Of a stretch of 64,000 nucleotides of DNA, positions 46,062 through 54,258 are shown piece after piece. The number at the start of each line of letters is the position of its first letter. The first letter of the stretch is position 1. The translations under genes and the position numbers were made by a program. The notes below the pieces were generated by a model. The model did not search any database. It was given only the letters and a program-made list of their open reading frames with translations, and had not been told where the DNA came from. Source of the DNA: Roseiflexus sp. RS-1 (GTDB lineage: Bacteria > Chloroflexota > Chloroflexia > Chloroflexales > Roseiflexaceae); the NCBI RefSeq assembly GCF_000016665.1, contig NC_009523.1:1302001-1366000 (forward strand). The letters are read 5' to 3'.

Positions 46062-46219
46062 TCACCTTCCCACCTTCAACCTGCAACCCCCACTCACCTT
46101 CCCACCTTCAACCTGCAACCCCCACTCACCTTCCCACCTTCAACCTGCAACCCCCACGCTTCGTTCAGGGCATGCGCGCGAACGTGCACCATGCAACGCT
46201 CAACGTTCCATGTGCACAA
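46062..46219. repeat. 32-bp tandem repeat (three copies) and CAACnTT-type tail
   Basis: Three near-identical 32-bp units at 46062, 46094 and 46126 (tcaccttcccaccttcaacc, then tgcaacccccac). They are followed to about 46210 by looser words such as caacgctcaacgttcc, which also occur at 54180-54258. The tract lies between the 3' end of deoC and the zinc-ribbon gene. Bases 45868-46061 hold nothing else recognised. Confidence 0.85.
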
Positions 46220-46966
46220 TTAATACCCTCCCGTCGTGATCGGCGCCTTCGCTCCTTCGCCGATCACCGGCAACCCTTTGCGCCGACAGAACTCGTCGAG
46301 GATGGTGGCGGTCGCTGTTGCGCCGACACGGGTCACCCCAACGCGCAACACATCGATCAGCGCATCAAGCGTGCGCACACCGCCAGCCGCTTTCACCTGC
46401 ACCCGCGGCGACACGCTCCGTCGCATCAGGATCAGGTCTGGAATGGTTGCGCCAGACGGAGCGAAGCCGGTCGAGGTCTTGACGAAGTCCGCTCCTGCCG
46501 CTTCGACCAGGCGCGAAGCGCGTTCCTTTTCGGCATCGCTGAGATACGCATTCTCAAGAATGACTTTCACCAATGCCCGCCCCTCGGTGGCAATCACCAC
46601 AGCGCGAATATCTTCGAGCACATCGTCATCGTGACCGGAGCGCAACCAGCCGATGTTGATCACCATGTCGAGTTCGACGGCGCCCTGCTCGATTGCCAGA
46701 CGAGCCTCGAACACCTTGACGGCGGTCGCGCTGCTGCCATGCGGAAATCCGACGACCGTGCCAACCGCCACATCGCTGCCCGCCAGAAGACGCGCCGCCA
46801 GCGGTACATCACATGGCTTGACGCACACCGACGCAGTGTGGTAGCGCCGTGCGAGATCACACCCCGCAGCGACCTCCTGGGTCGTCAGTTCGGGACGCAG
46901 CAGGGAATGGTCGATTGTCTTCGCCACCTGTTCGTAGGTCAGGGTCTCAATCGATACTTCGGACAT
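46220..46966 (-). CDS. deoC: Deoxyribose-phosphate aldolase
   Basis: A 248-residue class I aldolase that splits 2-deoxyribose-5-phosphate into glyceraldehyde-3-phosphate and acetaldehyde. All key residues are visible: Asp100 (VELDMVINIG), Schiff-base Lys163 (DFVKTSTGF) and Lys192 (VKAAGGVRT). It starts at ATG 46966 with AAGGAGG at ideal distance. It is complete and slightly longer than the E. coli enzyme's barrel core because of a normal N-terminal helix. It stands alone, divergent from a Gfo/Idh/MocA gene; deoxynucleoside salvage genes are not adjacent. Confidence 0.96.
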   Translation of the reverse strand: MSEVSIETLTYEQVAKTIDHSLLRPELTTQEVAAGCDLARRYHTASVCVKPCDVPLAARLLAGSDVAVGTVVGFPHGSSATAVKVFEARLAIEQGAVELDMVINIGWLRSGHDDDVLEDIRAVVIATEGRALVKVILENAYLSDAEKERASRLVEAAGADFVKTSTGFAPSGATIPDLILMRRSVSPRVQVKAAGGVRTLDALIDVLRVGVTRVGATATATILDEFCRRKGLPVIGEGAKAPITTGGY

Positions 46967-47092
46967 CCGGTTGCCTCCTTGCAGGTTTTGTCCTGTTCTT
47001 CTGCGTGAAGCGAGCCGCCTGACGATGCAGGCATTCGCTCATGCACGCGGCGATTGTACCACTCCTTCGTGCATGTCCGCATTGGCGGTTTC

Positions 47093-47121
47093 TTGACAGG
47101 GAGCCATGATCGGGCGAAAAT
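47093..47121 (+). promoter_or_regulatory. Candidate promoter of the Gfo/Idh/MocA-isomerase operon
   Basis: TTGACA (47093-47098), 17-bp spacer, GAAAAT (47116-47121, 4 of 6 matches), about 35 bp before the start codon. Confidence 0.4.
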
Positions 47122-47155
47122 CAGGCGTCGTTCACTGCCTGGAGAGAGGTGCTCT

Positions 47156-48304
47156 ATGCCAGAGATCGCCGCCGCTGTTGTCGGTACAGGATTTATCGGC
47201 GTTGTGCACGTCGAGGCGCTCCGCCGGCTCGGCATTCCGGTGCTCGGCGTGGTCGGCTCGAGCGTCGAACGCGCCCGCGCGAAAGCCGATGCAATGGGCA
47301 TTTCGGTCTATGCCAGTTTTGAGGATATGCTGGCTGATCCGCGGGTCACTGTGGTTCACATCACCACCCCGAACTACCTGCACTTCCCGCAGGTCAAAGC
47401 GGCAATCGCCGCCGGTAAGCACGTAGTCTGCGAAAAGCCCCTGGCGATGACGTCCGCCGAGTCGGCGGAACTGCTGCACCTGGCAACCGAAGCAGGCATC
47501 GTCCACGCCGTCAATTTCAATATTCGCTTCTACCCGCTCTGCCAGCACGCCCGCGCCCTGGTGCAGGCAGGTGACATCGGCGCACCGCGCATTATTCAGG
47601 GATCGTACCTCCAGGACTGGCTCATGCTGCCCACCGACTGGAACTGGCGGCTGGAGCCGGAACTCGGCGGCGAATTGCGCGCCGTGGCCGATATTGGTTC
47701 GCACTGGCTCGACCTGACGACCTTCATCACCGGCGAGAAGGTCAGTGCAGTGATGGCCGACCTGGCAACATTCATTCCGGTGCGCCGCAAACCCACCCGA
47801 CCTATCGACACCTTCACCGGCAAAGAGGTAACCGTTACCGAGACGATCGATCAACCTATCCATACTGAAGACTATGCGAGCATCCTGCTGCGCTTCGCAA
47901 GCGGTGCACGCGGCGTCCTGACAGTGTCACAGGTCAGTCCGGGGCGCAAAAACCGGCTGAGTTTCGAGATCGATGGCGAGCGTTCGGCGCTGGCGTGGGA
48001 TTCGGAGCGTCCTGAGGAGTTGTGGTTGGGGCGTCGCGAGACCGCAAGCGGACTGTTGCTGCGCGATCCGGCGTTACTGCTCCCGGCTGCCCGCAGCACA
48101 ACCGATTACCCCGGCGGTCATGCCGAAGGCTTCCCCGATACCTTCAAACAACTCTACAAAGCGGTCTACCGCGCGGTTGCCGCAGGCGCGCCGCCAACGA
48201 CGCCCGACTACCCGACATTCGCCGACGGTCATGAGGAACTACTGCTGGGAGAAGCGATCCTGCGCAGCGCGCGCGAGGAGCGCTGGGTGGCAATCGAACG
48301 CTAA
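47156..48304 (+). CDS. Gfo/Idh/MocA-family NAD(P)-dependent sugar dehydrogenase
   Basis: A 382-residue oxidoreductase. ATG 47156 follows GAGAGAGGT; an upstream in-frame start lacks a ribosome site and would add a non-conserved tail. The N-terminal Rossmann fold has [20 protein letters not shown], then [13 protein letters not shown] and the family EKP motif ([11 protein letters not shown]). The C-terminal beta-sheet domain has the catalytic Asp/His region [12 protein letters not shown]. Such enzymes oxidise or reduce cyclic sugars, inositols or aminosugars; the exact substrate cannot be read from sequence. It lies 18 bp before a TIM-barrel isomerase, a pairing typical of sugar or inositol breakdown cassettes. 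Confidence 0.93.
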   Translation: MPEIAAAVVGTGFIGVVHVEALRRLGIPVLGVVGSSVERARAKADAMGISVYASFEDMLADPRVTVVHITTPNYLHFPQVKAAIAAGKHVVCEKPLAMTSAESAELLHLATEAGIVHAVNFNIRFYPLCQHARALVQAGDIGAPRIIQGSYLQDWLMLPTDWNWRLEPELGGELRAVADIGSHWLDLTTFITGEKVSAVMADLATFIPVRRKPTRPIDTFTGKEVTVTETIDQPIHTEDYASILLRFASGARGVLTVSQVSPGRKNRLSFEIDGERSALAWDSERPEELWLGRRETASGLLLRDPALLLPAARSTTDYPGGHAEGFPDTFKQLYKAVYRAVAAGAPPTTPDYPTFADGHEELLLGEAILRSAREERWVAIER

Positions 48305-48322
48305 CAGCATGGAGGAACTGCA

Positions 48323-49240
48323 ATGAAACTCGGATTCTTCACGGCTGCGCTGCCGCATCTCTCACTCGAGGAATGCGCCGAATGGGGTGCGGCGAACGGC
48401 TTTGAAGCCATTGAGATCGCCTGCTGGCCCGCCGGTTCTGGTAAGGAACGGCGCTATGCCGGCGTCTGTCACATCGATGTCGAGACGCTCACCGATGCGC
48501 GCGCGACCGAAATCCGTGACCTGATGGCGCGTACCGGTCTGACAATCTCATCACTCGGCTACTACCCCAACAACCTGCATCCCGACCCGGAGCATCGGGC
48601 GCAGGTCAACGCCCATCTCAAGAAGGTCATCGACGCCGCCAGCAAACTGGGAGTCGGGATCGTCGGCACCTTCATCGGGCGCGACCCGGCGAAGAACGTT
48701 CCCGACAACCTTGAACAGTTTGCGGCAGTCTGGCCCCCGCTGGTGCGCTACGCCGCTGAGCGCCATATCAGGATCGCCATCGAAAACTGCCCGATGATCT
48801 TCAGTTACGACGAATGGCCCGGCGGCACGAACCTGGCGCATTCACCGGCGATCTGGCGCGAAATGTTCCGCATTATCCCGGACGAAAACTTCGGCTTGAA
48901 CCTCGACCCATCGCATCTCGTCTGGCAGATGATCGACTATGAGCGCGCAGTGTACGAATTCAAGGATCGGATCTTCCATGTCCATGCCAAGGATATGGAG
49001 ATCAACCGTGATGGACTGTATGCGCACGGAGTGATGTCCGCCGGTATGGGATGGCAGATCCCGCGCCTGCCGGGGCTGGGTGAAGTGCGATGGGATCGCT
49101 TTATCGCTGCGCTTTACGCCGTCGGGTACGACTTTGTGGTGAGTATCGAGCACGAGGATCGCCGGTTTGAGGGAACCGAAGAACTGGTGAAGCGAGGATT
49201 CCTGCTTGCGCGCAATGTGCTGCGCCCGTATCTGGTGTGA
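48323..49240 (+). CDS. Sugar phosphate isomerase/epimerase (AP-endonuclease-2-like TIM barrel)
   Basis: A 305-residue barrel of the xylose-isomerase-like family. GGAGGAACTGCA precedes ATG 48323. Metal ligands line up: Glu154 (IAIENCP), Asp195 and His198 (LNLDPSHL), His221 (FHVHAKD) and Glu276 (VSIEHED). Relatives include hydroxypyruvate, inosose and tagatose epimerases and 3-keto-glucoside hydrolase-type proteins. It is co-directional with and 18 bp after the Gfo/Idh/MocA gene, so the two probably act in sequence: oxidation of a sugar to a keto form, then isomerisation or C-O cleavage. A terminator hairpin follows. Confidence 0.92.
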   Translation: MKLGFFTAALPHLSLEECAEWGAANGFEAIEIACWPAGSGKERRYAGVCHIDVETLTDARATEIRDLMARTGLTISSLGYYPNNLHPDPEHRAQVNAHLKKVIDAASKLGVGIVGTFIGRDPAKNVPDNLEQFAAVWPPLVRYAAERHIRIAIENCPMIFSYDEWPGGTNLAHSPAIWREMFRIIPDENFGLNLDPSHLVWQMIDYERAVYEFKDRIFHVHAKDMEINRDGLYAHGVMSAGMGWQIPRLPGLGEVRWDRFIAALYAVGYDFVVSIEHEDRRFEGTEELVKRGFLLARNVLRPYLV

Positions 49241-49248
49241 GTGACCAT

Positions 49249-49283
49249 GGCGGGCTGCTGAAGCCGGGCTTCAGCAACCCGCC
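49249..49283. terminator. Hairpin between convergent genes
   Basis: GGCGGGCTGCTGAAG (49249-49263), loop CCGGG, CTTCAGCAACCCGCC (49269-49283): a 15-bp stem with one mismatch, placed 9 bp after the isomerase gene and 6 bp from the end of the reverse-strand oxidoreductase. Confidence 0.65.
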
Positions 49284-49289
49284 GCGCCA

Positions 49290-49907
49290 TCATTCATCGG
49301 CGAAGCGTTCTTCCTTCCAGGGATCGGCATTATTGTTATAGCCGTAGCGTTCCCAGAAACCAGGGCGATCCTCTGCCATGAACTCGATGCCGCGCAGCCA
49401 TTTGGCGCTTTTCCAGAAATACTTGCGCGGCGTCAGCAGACGCAGCGGATAGCCGTGTTCCGGGGTCAACTCCTCGCCTTCATATTTATACGCCAGGAGC
49501 GCATCGTCCTCCAGCAACACCTCGAGCGGCACATTCGCCGTAAAACCCTGCTCGCAGTGCGCCATCACATACCGCGCCGACGGCTTGAGCGGCGGCAGAT
49601 GCCTGAGAAACTCCTTGAACTGCACGCCTTCCCAGCGGGTATCGAGTTTGCTCCATCGGGTCACACAGTGAATATCGGTCGTGATGGTGATCGTAGGCAG
49701 GGCGCGGAACTCGGCAAAACTGAAGCGTGCTGGCGCCTCAATCTCACCCCAGACGCGCAGATCCCAGGTGTTTTCAACATCGTGATAGATTGGAACGTCG
49801 CCGTAGTGAAGAACGGGAAACTTCTCGGTTACGTACTGACCCGGAGGAACACGATCGCGCCTGTCGGGGGGAATACGATCATCGTTCTTCTTGAATGCGT
49901 CAAACAT
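49290..49907 (-). CDS. Sulfite-oxidase-like molybdopterin oxidoreductase
   Basis: A 205-residue, single-domain protein of the SUOX/MsrP fold. The molybdenum-binding Cys81 is in [15 protein letters not shown], and the cofactor-contact residues follow in [20 protein letters not shown] and [20 protein letters not shown]. No twin-arginine signal or haem domain is present, so it should be cytoplasmic and need a separate electron partner. The substrate (sulfite, sulfoxide or other) is unknown. The start ATG 49907 is 15 bp after a small winged-helix gene, suggesting a two-gene unit. Confidence 0.92.
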   Translation of the reverse strand: MFDAFKKNDDRIPPDRRDRVPPGQYVTEKFPVLHYGDVPIYHDVENTWDLRVWGEIEAPARFSFAEFRALPTITITTDIHCVTRWSKLDTRWEGVQFKEFLRHLPPLKPSARYVMAHCEQGFTANVPLEVLLEDDALLAYKYEGEELTPEHGYPLRLLTPRKYFWKSAKWLRGIEFMAEDRPGFWERYGYNNNADPWKEERFADE

Positions 49908-49921
49908 ACCACTCCAGATTT

Positions 49922-50314
49922 CTAAAAACTCAGGCTTTCAAAGGCAATACCCATGCGTATCGCCCTGCGGTACGATGCATCACCGGCGATCTCGCGCAGC
50001 GTGCGGTGCAGCCGATCACGTTCCAGCGGCTCGTTGTAGCACTGGACCAGCCGATGGATCGGTTCTGCCAGTTCACACGATGGACAAAATGCGTAGACCG
50101 GACCGTCTCTCGTCATTGTCTCGGACAGCACCCCGCTCTCTGCCAGTTCGCGCAGCGCCTCGCGCGTACTCCAGATATCGCGGTAGATGCGATTCGCCAC
50201 CTGCGCGGCAGTGGCGCGCAACTGCTGATGCTCAACAAACAGCAGCACAAGTTGCAGTTTGAGCGGCGTATCGACCACGTCCTCAAGCAACGAACGCACA
50301 CTCTGGTCGATCAT
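49922..50314 (-). CDS. Small winged-helix protein, probable regulator
   Basis: A 130-residue protein beginning [23 protein letters not shown] 50314 is chosen from AAGGAGG upstream. Residues 10-85 read as a winged helix ([35 protein letters not shown], then a beta wing). The pair FCPSCE (about residues 85-90) is a lone CxxC. No exact family is recognised; it may sense redox state or metal through that motif. It is co-directional with and next to the molybdoenzyme gene, so control of that gene is a reasonable guess. Confidence 0.6.
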   Translation of the reverse strand: MIDQSVRSLLEDVVDTPLKLQLVLLFVEHQQLRATAAQVANRIYRDIWSTREALRELAESGVLSETMTRDGPVYAFCPSCELAEPIHRLVQCYNEPLERDRLHRTLREIAGDASYRRAIRMGIAFESLSF

Positions 50315-50667
50315 TGACCTGCCTCCTTCTGAACTAGGGGTCATCGGCGACCACACGTATCAGCGGACTGCGCACACATCCAGACGCTTCCGCCGACAGC
50401 GGCTTCCTGCGTTCGTGGGAGGAGCCTTTCCCGGTCGGCATACCTTCTGGCGCGAGAAAAGCTTGTGGAATTTCTCACAAGGTAACGATTTGGTTGATAA
50501 CAGTATACTACAAAAGGTGGGCATGTGCTAGATGTTTTTTTGACATGAGATTCCAATGCGCGATCTGAGTTGACATTTCTCCACTTTTGGTGCTACCATC
50601 CATCGAACAGACCATGCATGATGTTTGTTCGCGCCGCATGCACTGTGCGCCTGTGAAAGGGAAGGCA
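50315..50667 (+). promoter_or_regulatory. Divergent gap with twin TTGACAT words before the response regulator
   Basis: Two copies of TTGACAT lie 30 bp apart (50540 and 50570). The second forms a candidate promoter with TACCAT (50594-50599) at 18-bp spacing, about 70 bp before the response-regulator start. AGTATACT (50503-50510) is a self-complementary word that could serve either strand. Nothing else is recognised in the gap. Confidence 0.35.
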
Positions 50668-51462
50668 ATGAGCCAATCAGAGCGAATCCTGCTGGTTGAC
50701 GATGAAGCCAACATTCGGCTGACGCTAGGCGCAATGCTGACACGTGCCGGCTATGACGTAACGACCGCTTCCGGCGGCGCTGAGGCGATCGCCCTCCTCG
50801 AAGAGCAGGCGTTCGACCTCCTGATCATCGATCTCAAGATGCCTGGCGTTGACGGGATGCAGGTGGTCACCGCAGCTCGTGCGCGCCACCCTGACGTGCC
50901 GATCATTATCCTGACCGGGCACGGCTCGCTTGAAACCGCTGTCGAAGGGTTGCGCCAGGGCATCTTCGACTATCTGTTGAAGAACACCGAACCGGCGAAG
51001 GTGATCGAGCGTGTTCAGGCGGCGCTGCAGGCGCACGCTGCCGAACAACGCCGCCGTGCGCTGCTGAACGCCGTCGAAGCGGCGGTTCAGGAACTGCGCG
51101 GCTCGGTCGCTGCCACCGCCGAGACGCCGTCGGCGCCGCAAACGGAGCGGACGATCGTCATCGGGCAGTTGCAACTCGATACATGGCGTCAGGTAGCCAC
51201 GCTTGGCGGGCGGACGCTGGCGCTTACGCCGACCGAGTTTCGCGTGCTCCTCTGCCTGGCGGAACACGCGGGCACGATGCTTTCCTACAGTCAGCTGGTC
51301 AAATGCGCCCAGGGGTACGATGCCAGCGATCTCGAAGCCGGCGAACTGATCAAGCCCCACATCCACCATTTGCGCCAGAAACTGGAGCCAGATCCCAGTT
51401 CGCCGCGCTACATTCTGAATGTGCGGGGGAAGGGGTATCTGCTGGCGATCAATAATGAGTAG
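50668..51462 (+). CDS. Response regulator, receiver + winged-helix DNA-binding domain
   Basis: A 264-residue OmpR/PhoB-like regulator. ATG 50668 follows AAAGGGAAGG. Receiver domain 5-120: acidic pair in LLVDDE, phosphorylated Asp55 (LIIDLKMPG), Thr in ILTGHGS and Lys in YLLKN. A linker with Ala/Pro (about 140-165) leads to a trans_reg_C winged helix (LTPTEFRVLLCLAEHAGTML ... HHLRQKLEPDPSSP ... NVRGKGYLL). Activation normally dimerises the receiver for DNA binding. No sensor kinase is beside it, so the partner is unknown. It converges on the aminotransferase gene 48 bp away. Confidence 0.93.
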   Translation: MSQSERILLVDDEANIRLTLGAMLTRAGYDVTTASGGAEAIALLEEQAFDLLIIDLKMPGVDGMQVVTAARARHPDVPIIILTGHGSLETAVEGLRQGIFDYLLKNTEPAKVIERVQAALQAHAAEQRRRALLNAVEAAVQELRGSVAATAETPSAPQTERTIVIGQLQLDTWRQVATLGGRTLALTPTEFRVLLCLAEHAGTMLSYSQLVKCAQGYDASDLEAGELIKPHIHHLRQKLEPDPSSPRYILNVRGKGYLLAINNE

Positions 51463-51509
51463 ACGCAGTGCGGGCGCGCAGCACATCGGTGACCGCGCGC
51501 CCGTGTCGT

Positions 51510-52598
51510 TTACAGCAGCGACGCCAGTCGGCGCACGCCCTCGTCGATCTGCTCCGGCGTCACCGCGCAGAACGGCAGCCGAACAAAGCGTTCGCCATCC
51601 GGCGCCGGACCTTCGTCAGGGTCGGCAAAGAACGCCTGCCCTTCGGTCAATACCAGACCGATCTCCTTCGCGCGTGCAACCAGGTTGCGGGTATTGGCAT
51701 CAGCCGGCAGGGTGACGCTGATGAAGAAGCCGCCATCCGGTTCGGAAGCGGCGACGCCGCTCAGGTAGCGCCGCACCGCGTTCATCATCGCTTCCCAGCG
51801 GGGGCGGTAGAGTTCTTTCAGCCGCTCGATGTTCGGCGCCATCCAGCCGCGCCGGATAAACTCTGCAACTGCTGCCTGCGTCGGGAGCACCGGCGAAAGA
51901 TACGTGTTCTCCGCTTCCTTCGTCACCGCCGCCACCAGCGACGACGGCGCCACCAGATAGCCGACGCGCATGCCAGGACTGAGAAGTTTGCTGAACGATG
52001 TGATGGTGATCACCCGTCCGGGATTGATCGCGCGCATCATCGGCACGCTCTCGCCACGGTAGCGCAGCAATCGATACGGAATGTCCTCGATCACCCAGAA
52101 GCCATACCGTTCGGCGATGTCCAGAATTGCGCGCCGCTTTTCCAGCGATGTCGTCACCCCGGCCGGGTTCTGGAAATCGGGAACCGTGTAGAGGAATGCC
52201 GGGGTCTGCCGTTTGACCTCGGCTTCGAGACGCGCCACGTCAAGCCCATCGGCTTCGAGGGGAATACCGACCACCCGCGCACCACGACGGCGAAACGTCG
52301 TAATGGCGCGGTCGTAACTGGGCTGTTCGGTCAGCACCGTCGTCCCTGGACGCACCAGATGCGCCGCCAGCAGATCCTGCAACTGCAATGATCCATTGGC
52401 GACCATGATTTCGTTGTCCTTCACGCCGTAGTCGGCGGCGAGCAGCGCCCGTAGCGGTGCATAGCCGGGCTGGTGACCGTACTGGAGAACGACTGCCGCA
52501 TCCGTCTCGACTGCCGTCGCCAGACATTCGGCGATCTGCGCGGTTGGAAATGCTTCGGCTGGCGGAACGCCACGGGTGAAAATGATGGTGTCGTGCAT
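51510..52598 (-). CDS. PLP-dependent aminotransferase, class I (LysN/MocR-catalytic type)
   Basis: A 362-residue fold-type I aminotransferase. Schiff-base Lys204 is in TITSFSKLLSPGMRVGY. YTVPDFQNPAGVTTS (Asn144, PLP ring) and GSLQLQDLLAAHLVRPG are the other family marks. It matches 2-aminoadipate/aromatic aminotransferases of the PLP fold class that also occur fused to GntR domains in MocR proteins; here no DNA-binding domain is present. The amino donor cannot be set from sequence. It starts at ATG 52598 with AAAGGAAGG upstream. Stand-alone gene. Confidence 0.92.
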   Translation of the reverse strand: MHDTIIFTRGVPPAEAFPTAQIAECLATAVETDAAVVLQYGHQPGYAPLRALLAADYGVKDNEIMVANGSLQLQDLLAAHLVRPGTTVLTEQPSYDRAITTFRRRGARVVGIPLEADGLDVARLEAEVKRQTPAFLYTVPDFQNPAGVTTSLEKRRAILDIAERYGFWVIEDIPYRLLRYRGESVPMMRAINPGRVITITSFSKLLSPGMRVGYLVAPSSLVAAVTKEAENTYLSPVLPTQAAVAEFIRRGWMAPNIERLKELYRPRWEAMMNAVRRYLSGVAASEPDGGFFISVTLPADANTRNLVARAKEIGLVLTEGQAFFADPDEGPAPDGERFVRLPFCAVTPEQIDEGVRRLASLL

Positions 52599-52647
52599 GA
52601 TCCTTCCTTTTTTGGTTAAGAGAATACCACCCAGGATTGTGAAGAAT

Positions 52648-52678
52648 TTTACAACATGTTCGTTCCGGTGTGTATACT
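52648..52678 (+). promoter_or_regulatory. Candidate promoter for the DUF2892 gene
   Basis: TTTACA (52648-52653) and TATACT (52673-52678), spacing 19 bp, about 70 bp before the GTG. The spacing is slightly long. Confidence 0.4.
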
Positions 52679-52750
52679 AGGGCTGTCGGTTCTTTGTGAT
52701 GAACCGCACAAGGTTACCGCTCATCCACCACATGCTAGAAGGGGGACATC

Positions 52751-52960
52751 GTGCTACCTGTCAATGAAAGCGTCCTTGACCGCGACATTCGTCTTGGCGT
52801 CGGCTTGTTGATGTTTCTGTTCGGCTTCTTTGGGCTGACCGGCATCTGGCAGATTATGCTTACCGTTATCGCTGTGTTGCTGATTCTCAGCGCAGTGACC
52901 GGTTTTTGCCCGCTGTATGCGGTTCTCCACGTCAATACTGCCGAACACAGCAAGCGGTAA
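52751..52960 (+). CDS. Small DUF2892 inner-membrane protein
   Basis: A 69-residue protein starting at GTG 52751 behind AAGGGGGAC. Two hydrophobic segments (residues about 16-33 and 35-52) are separated by GIW, with the family motif TGFCPLYAVL near the end. DUF2892 (YgaP membrane domain) proteins are two-helix anchors often associated with rhodanese or thiol metabolism; here the domain is alone. It is flanked by its own promoter and a strong terminator, so it is expressed independently. Confidence 0.88.
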   Translation: MLPVNESVLDRDIRLGVGLLMFLFGFFGLTGIWQIMLTVIAVLLILSAVTGFCPLYAVLHVNTAEHSKR

Positions 52961-52985
52961 TGTTGCAGCCTCCCGGACGAGGTGA

Positions 52986-53014
52986 CTGGAGGGGATGCAC
53001 CCTCCAGTTTTTTT
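52986..53014 (+). terminator. Intrinsic terminator of the DUF2892 gene
   Basis: CTGGAGGG, loop GATGCA, CCCTCCAG, then seven T (53008-53014). A textbook rho-independent terminator, 25 bp after the stop. Confidence 0.93.
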
Positions 53015-53062
53015 ACTGGAACCGAATTCCGGGGTGTTGACGCGCAGCGATGATCCTCCAGG

Positions 53063-53884
53063 CTATGTCCGGCGCGCAATCATCGCATCGATCCGCGCCG
53101 GTGCGTCGCGCGGCGTATCGGGATCGGGACACTGCTCATCGATCCAGTGTTGCAGGCGTCGCGCCGCCTCAGCGTGGATATGGTCCGGCAGTATCCAGCA
53201 ACTGCTGTACATCCGCTCCTGATACCTGCGTGCAACCTCACGGACTGTCTGCAGTTGCTGGCGATAGGTGATCAGCGTTGTACGCTCAACCGTCGCTCCG
53301 AGCGCATGGAGATGATCCCGAAAGCGTTCGTCCAGACCATGCGGTGCACCATCGCGGCGCTGATCCGGCGGCACGTTCAGTTCATCAAGAATGGCGGACC
53401 ATGCGCGTTGCACCTGGGCGCGGGGCGTGTGATCCGCGCCGTCACATTCGCCACGTACCTCGTCGGCAAGCACGATCGCTCCCCCTGGTCGTAGCGCACG
53501 ATGCGCTTCATTCAGCACCTGGCGCCAGTCTTCTACCAGATGGAGCACGTGAACCATCACCACGGCGTCGAAGGTTGAGTCGGCTATGGGGAGGTGCATC
53601 GCATCGCCGCATATCAGATGCACACGGTGGACTCGACTATCGAGTTTCCGACGCAGTTGCCCCATCATCCGACGCGAGAGATCGACTCCGGCGTAGAAGT
53701 ACCCTGCCTCGATGAATGGAATGGCGATACGTCCCGTCCCGACGCCAGCTTCCAGTATCTGTGCGCTCCGGCTCAGTTCAAGGGCTGCAATGATCGCGTC
53801 GCGGAGACGCTCCGCCACACCCGGCGGATAGCCACGGGTGGCGTCGTAATAATCAACTGCACGATCAAATGAAATGCCTGGCAT
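53063..53884 (-). CDS. Class I SAM-dependent methyltransferase
   Basis: A 273-residue methyltransferase of the ubiE/Methyltransf_11 type. Motif I ILEAGVGTGRIAIPFIEAG, GVDLSRRMMGQL, GDAMHLPIADSTFDAVVMVH and RALRPGGAIVLADEV cover the SAM fold. The C-terminal 120 residues are variable (substrate side). ATG 53884 is chosen because the sequence turns from typical protein (MPGISFDRAVDYYDATRGYP) to heptad repeats there. The frame stays open upstream through the 28-unit heptamer tract for 69 more codons, so a longer product cannot be excluded. There is no ribosome site: the tract ends 3 bp before the start codon. The substrate is unknown. Confidence 0.88.
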   Translation of the reverse strand: MPGISFDRAVDYYDATRGYPPGVAERLRDAIIAALELSRSAQILEAGVGTGRIAIPFIEAGYFYAGVDLSRRMMGQLRRKLDSRVHRVHLICGDAMHLPIADSTFDAVVMVHVLHLVEDWRQVLNEAHRALRPGGAIVLADEVRGECDGADHTPRAQVQRAWSAILDELNVPPDQRRDGAPHGLDERFRDHLHALGATVERTTLITYRQQLQTVREVARRYQERMYSSCWILPDHIHAEAARRLQHWIDEQCPDPDTPRDAPARIDAMIARRT

Positions 53885-53887
53885 GTG

Positions 53888-54083
53888 GAGAACCGAGAAC
53901 CGAGAACCAAGAACCAGGAACCGAGAACCAGGAACCGAGAACCGAGAACCAGGAACCGAGAACTGAGAACTGAGAACTGAGAACCAAGAACCAGGAACCG
54001 AGAACTGAGAACCAGGAACCAGGAACCGAGAACTGAGAACCAGGAACCGAGAACTGAGAACCAGGAACCGAGAACTGAGAACC
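53888..54083 (-). repeat. Heptanucleotide tract, 28 perfect-phase units, abutting a start codon
   Basis: 196 bp, exactly 28 units. In plus orientation: GAGAACC, AAGAACC, AGGAACC and GAGAACT. The reverse strand, which is the coding strand of the methyltransferase, therefore reads GGTTCTC, GGTTCTT, GGTTCCT and AGTTCTC, the same family as 2431-2766. The first unit lies 3 bp upstream of the ATG. Confidence 0.95.
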
Positions 54084-54099
54084 GGGTTCAACGTGCAAA

Positions 54100-54258
54100 A
54101 CTCGACCTTCTAACGTTCGTTCAACCTTCAACCTTCTAACGTTCAACCTTCAACCTGCAACCCGTAACCTGCAACATTCCAACCTTCAACCTTCAACCCT
54201 CAACGCTCCAACCTTCAACGTTCAACGTTCCAACCCTCAACGCTCCAACCTTCAACCC
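54100..54258. repeat. Degenerate CAACCTT/CAACGTT tract
   Basis: A loose run of 7-8 bp words (caacctt, caacgtt, caaccct, caacgctc, taacctg) fills the space between the heptamer tract and the 3' end of the tricorn gene. The same words appear at 46160-46215. No gene is seen. Confidence 0.8.
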
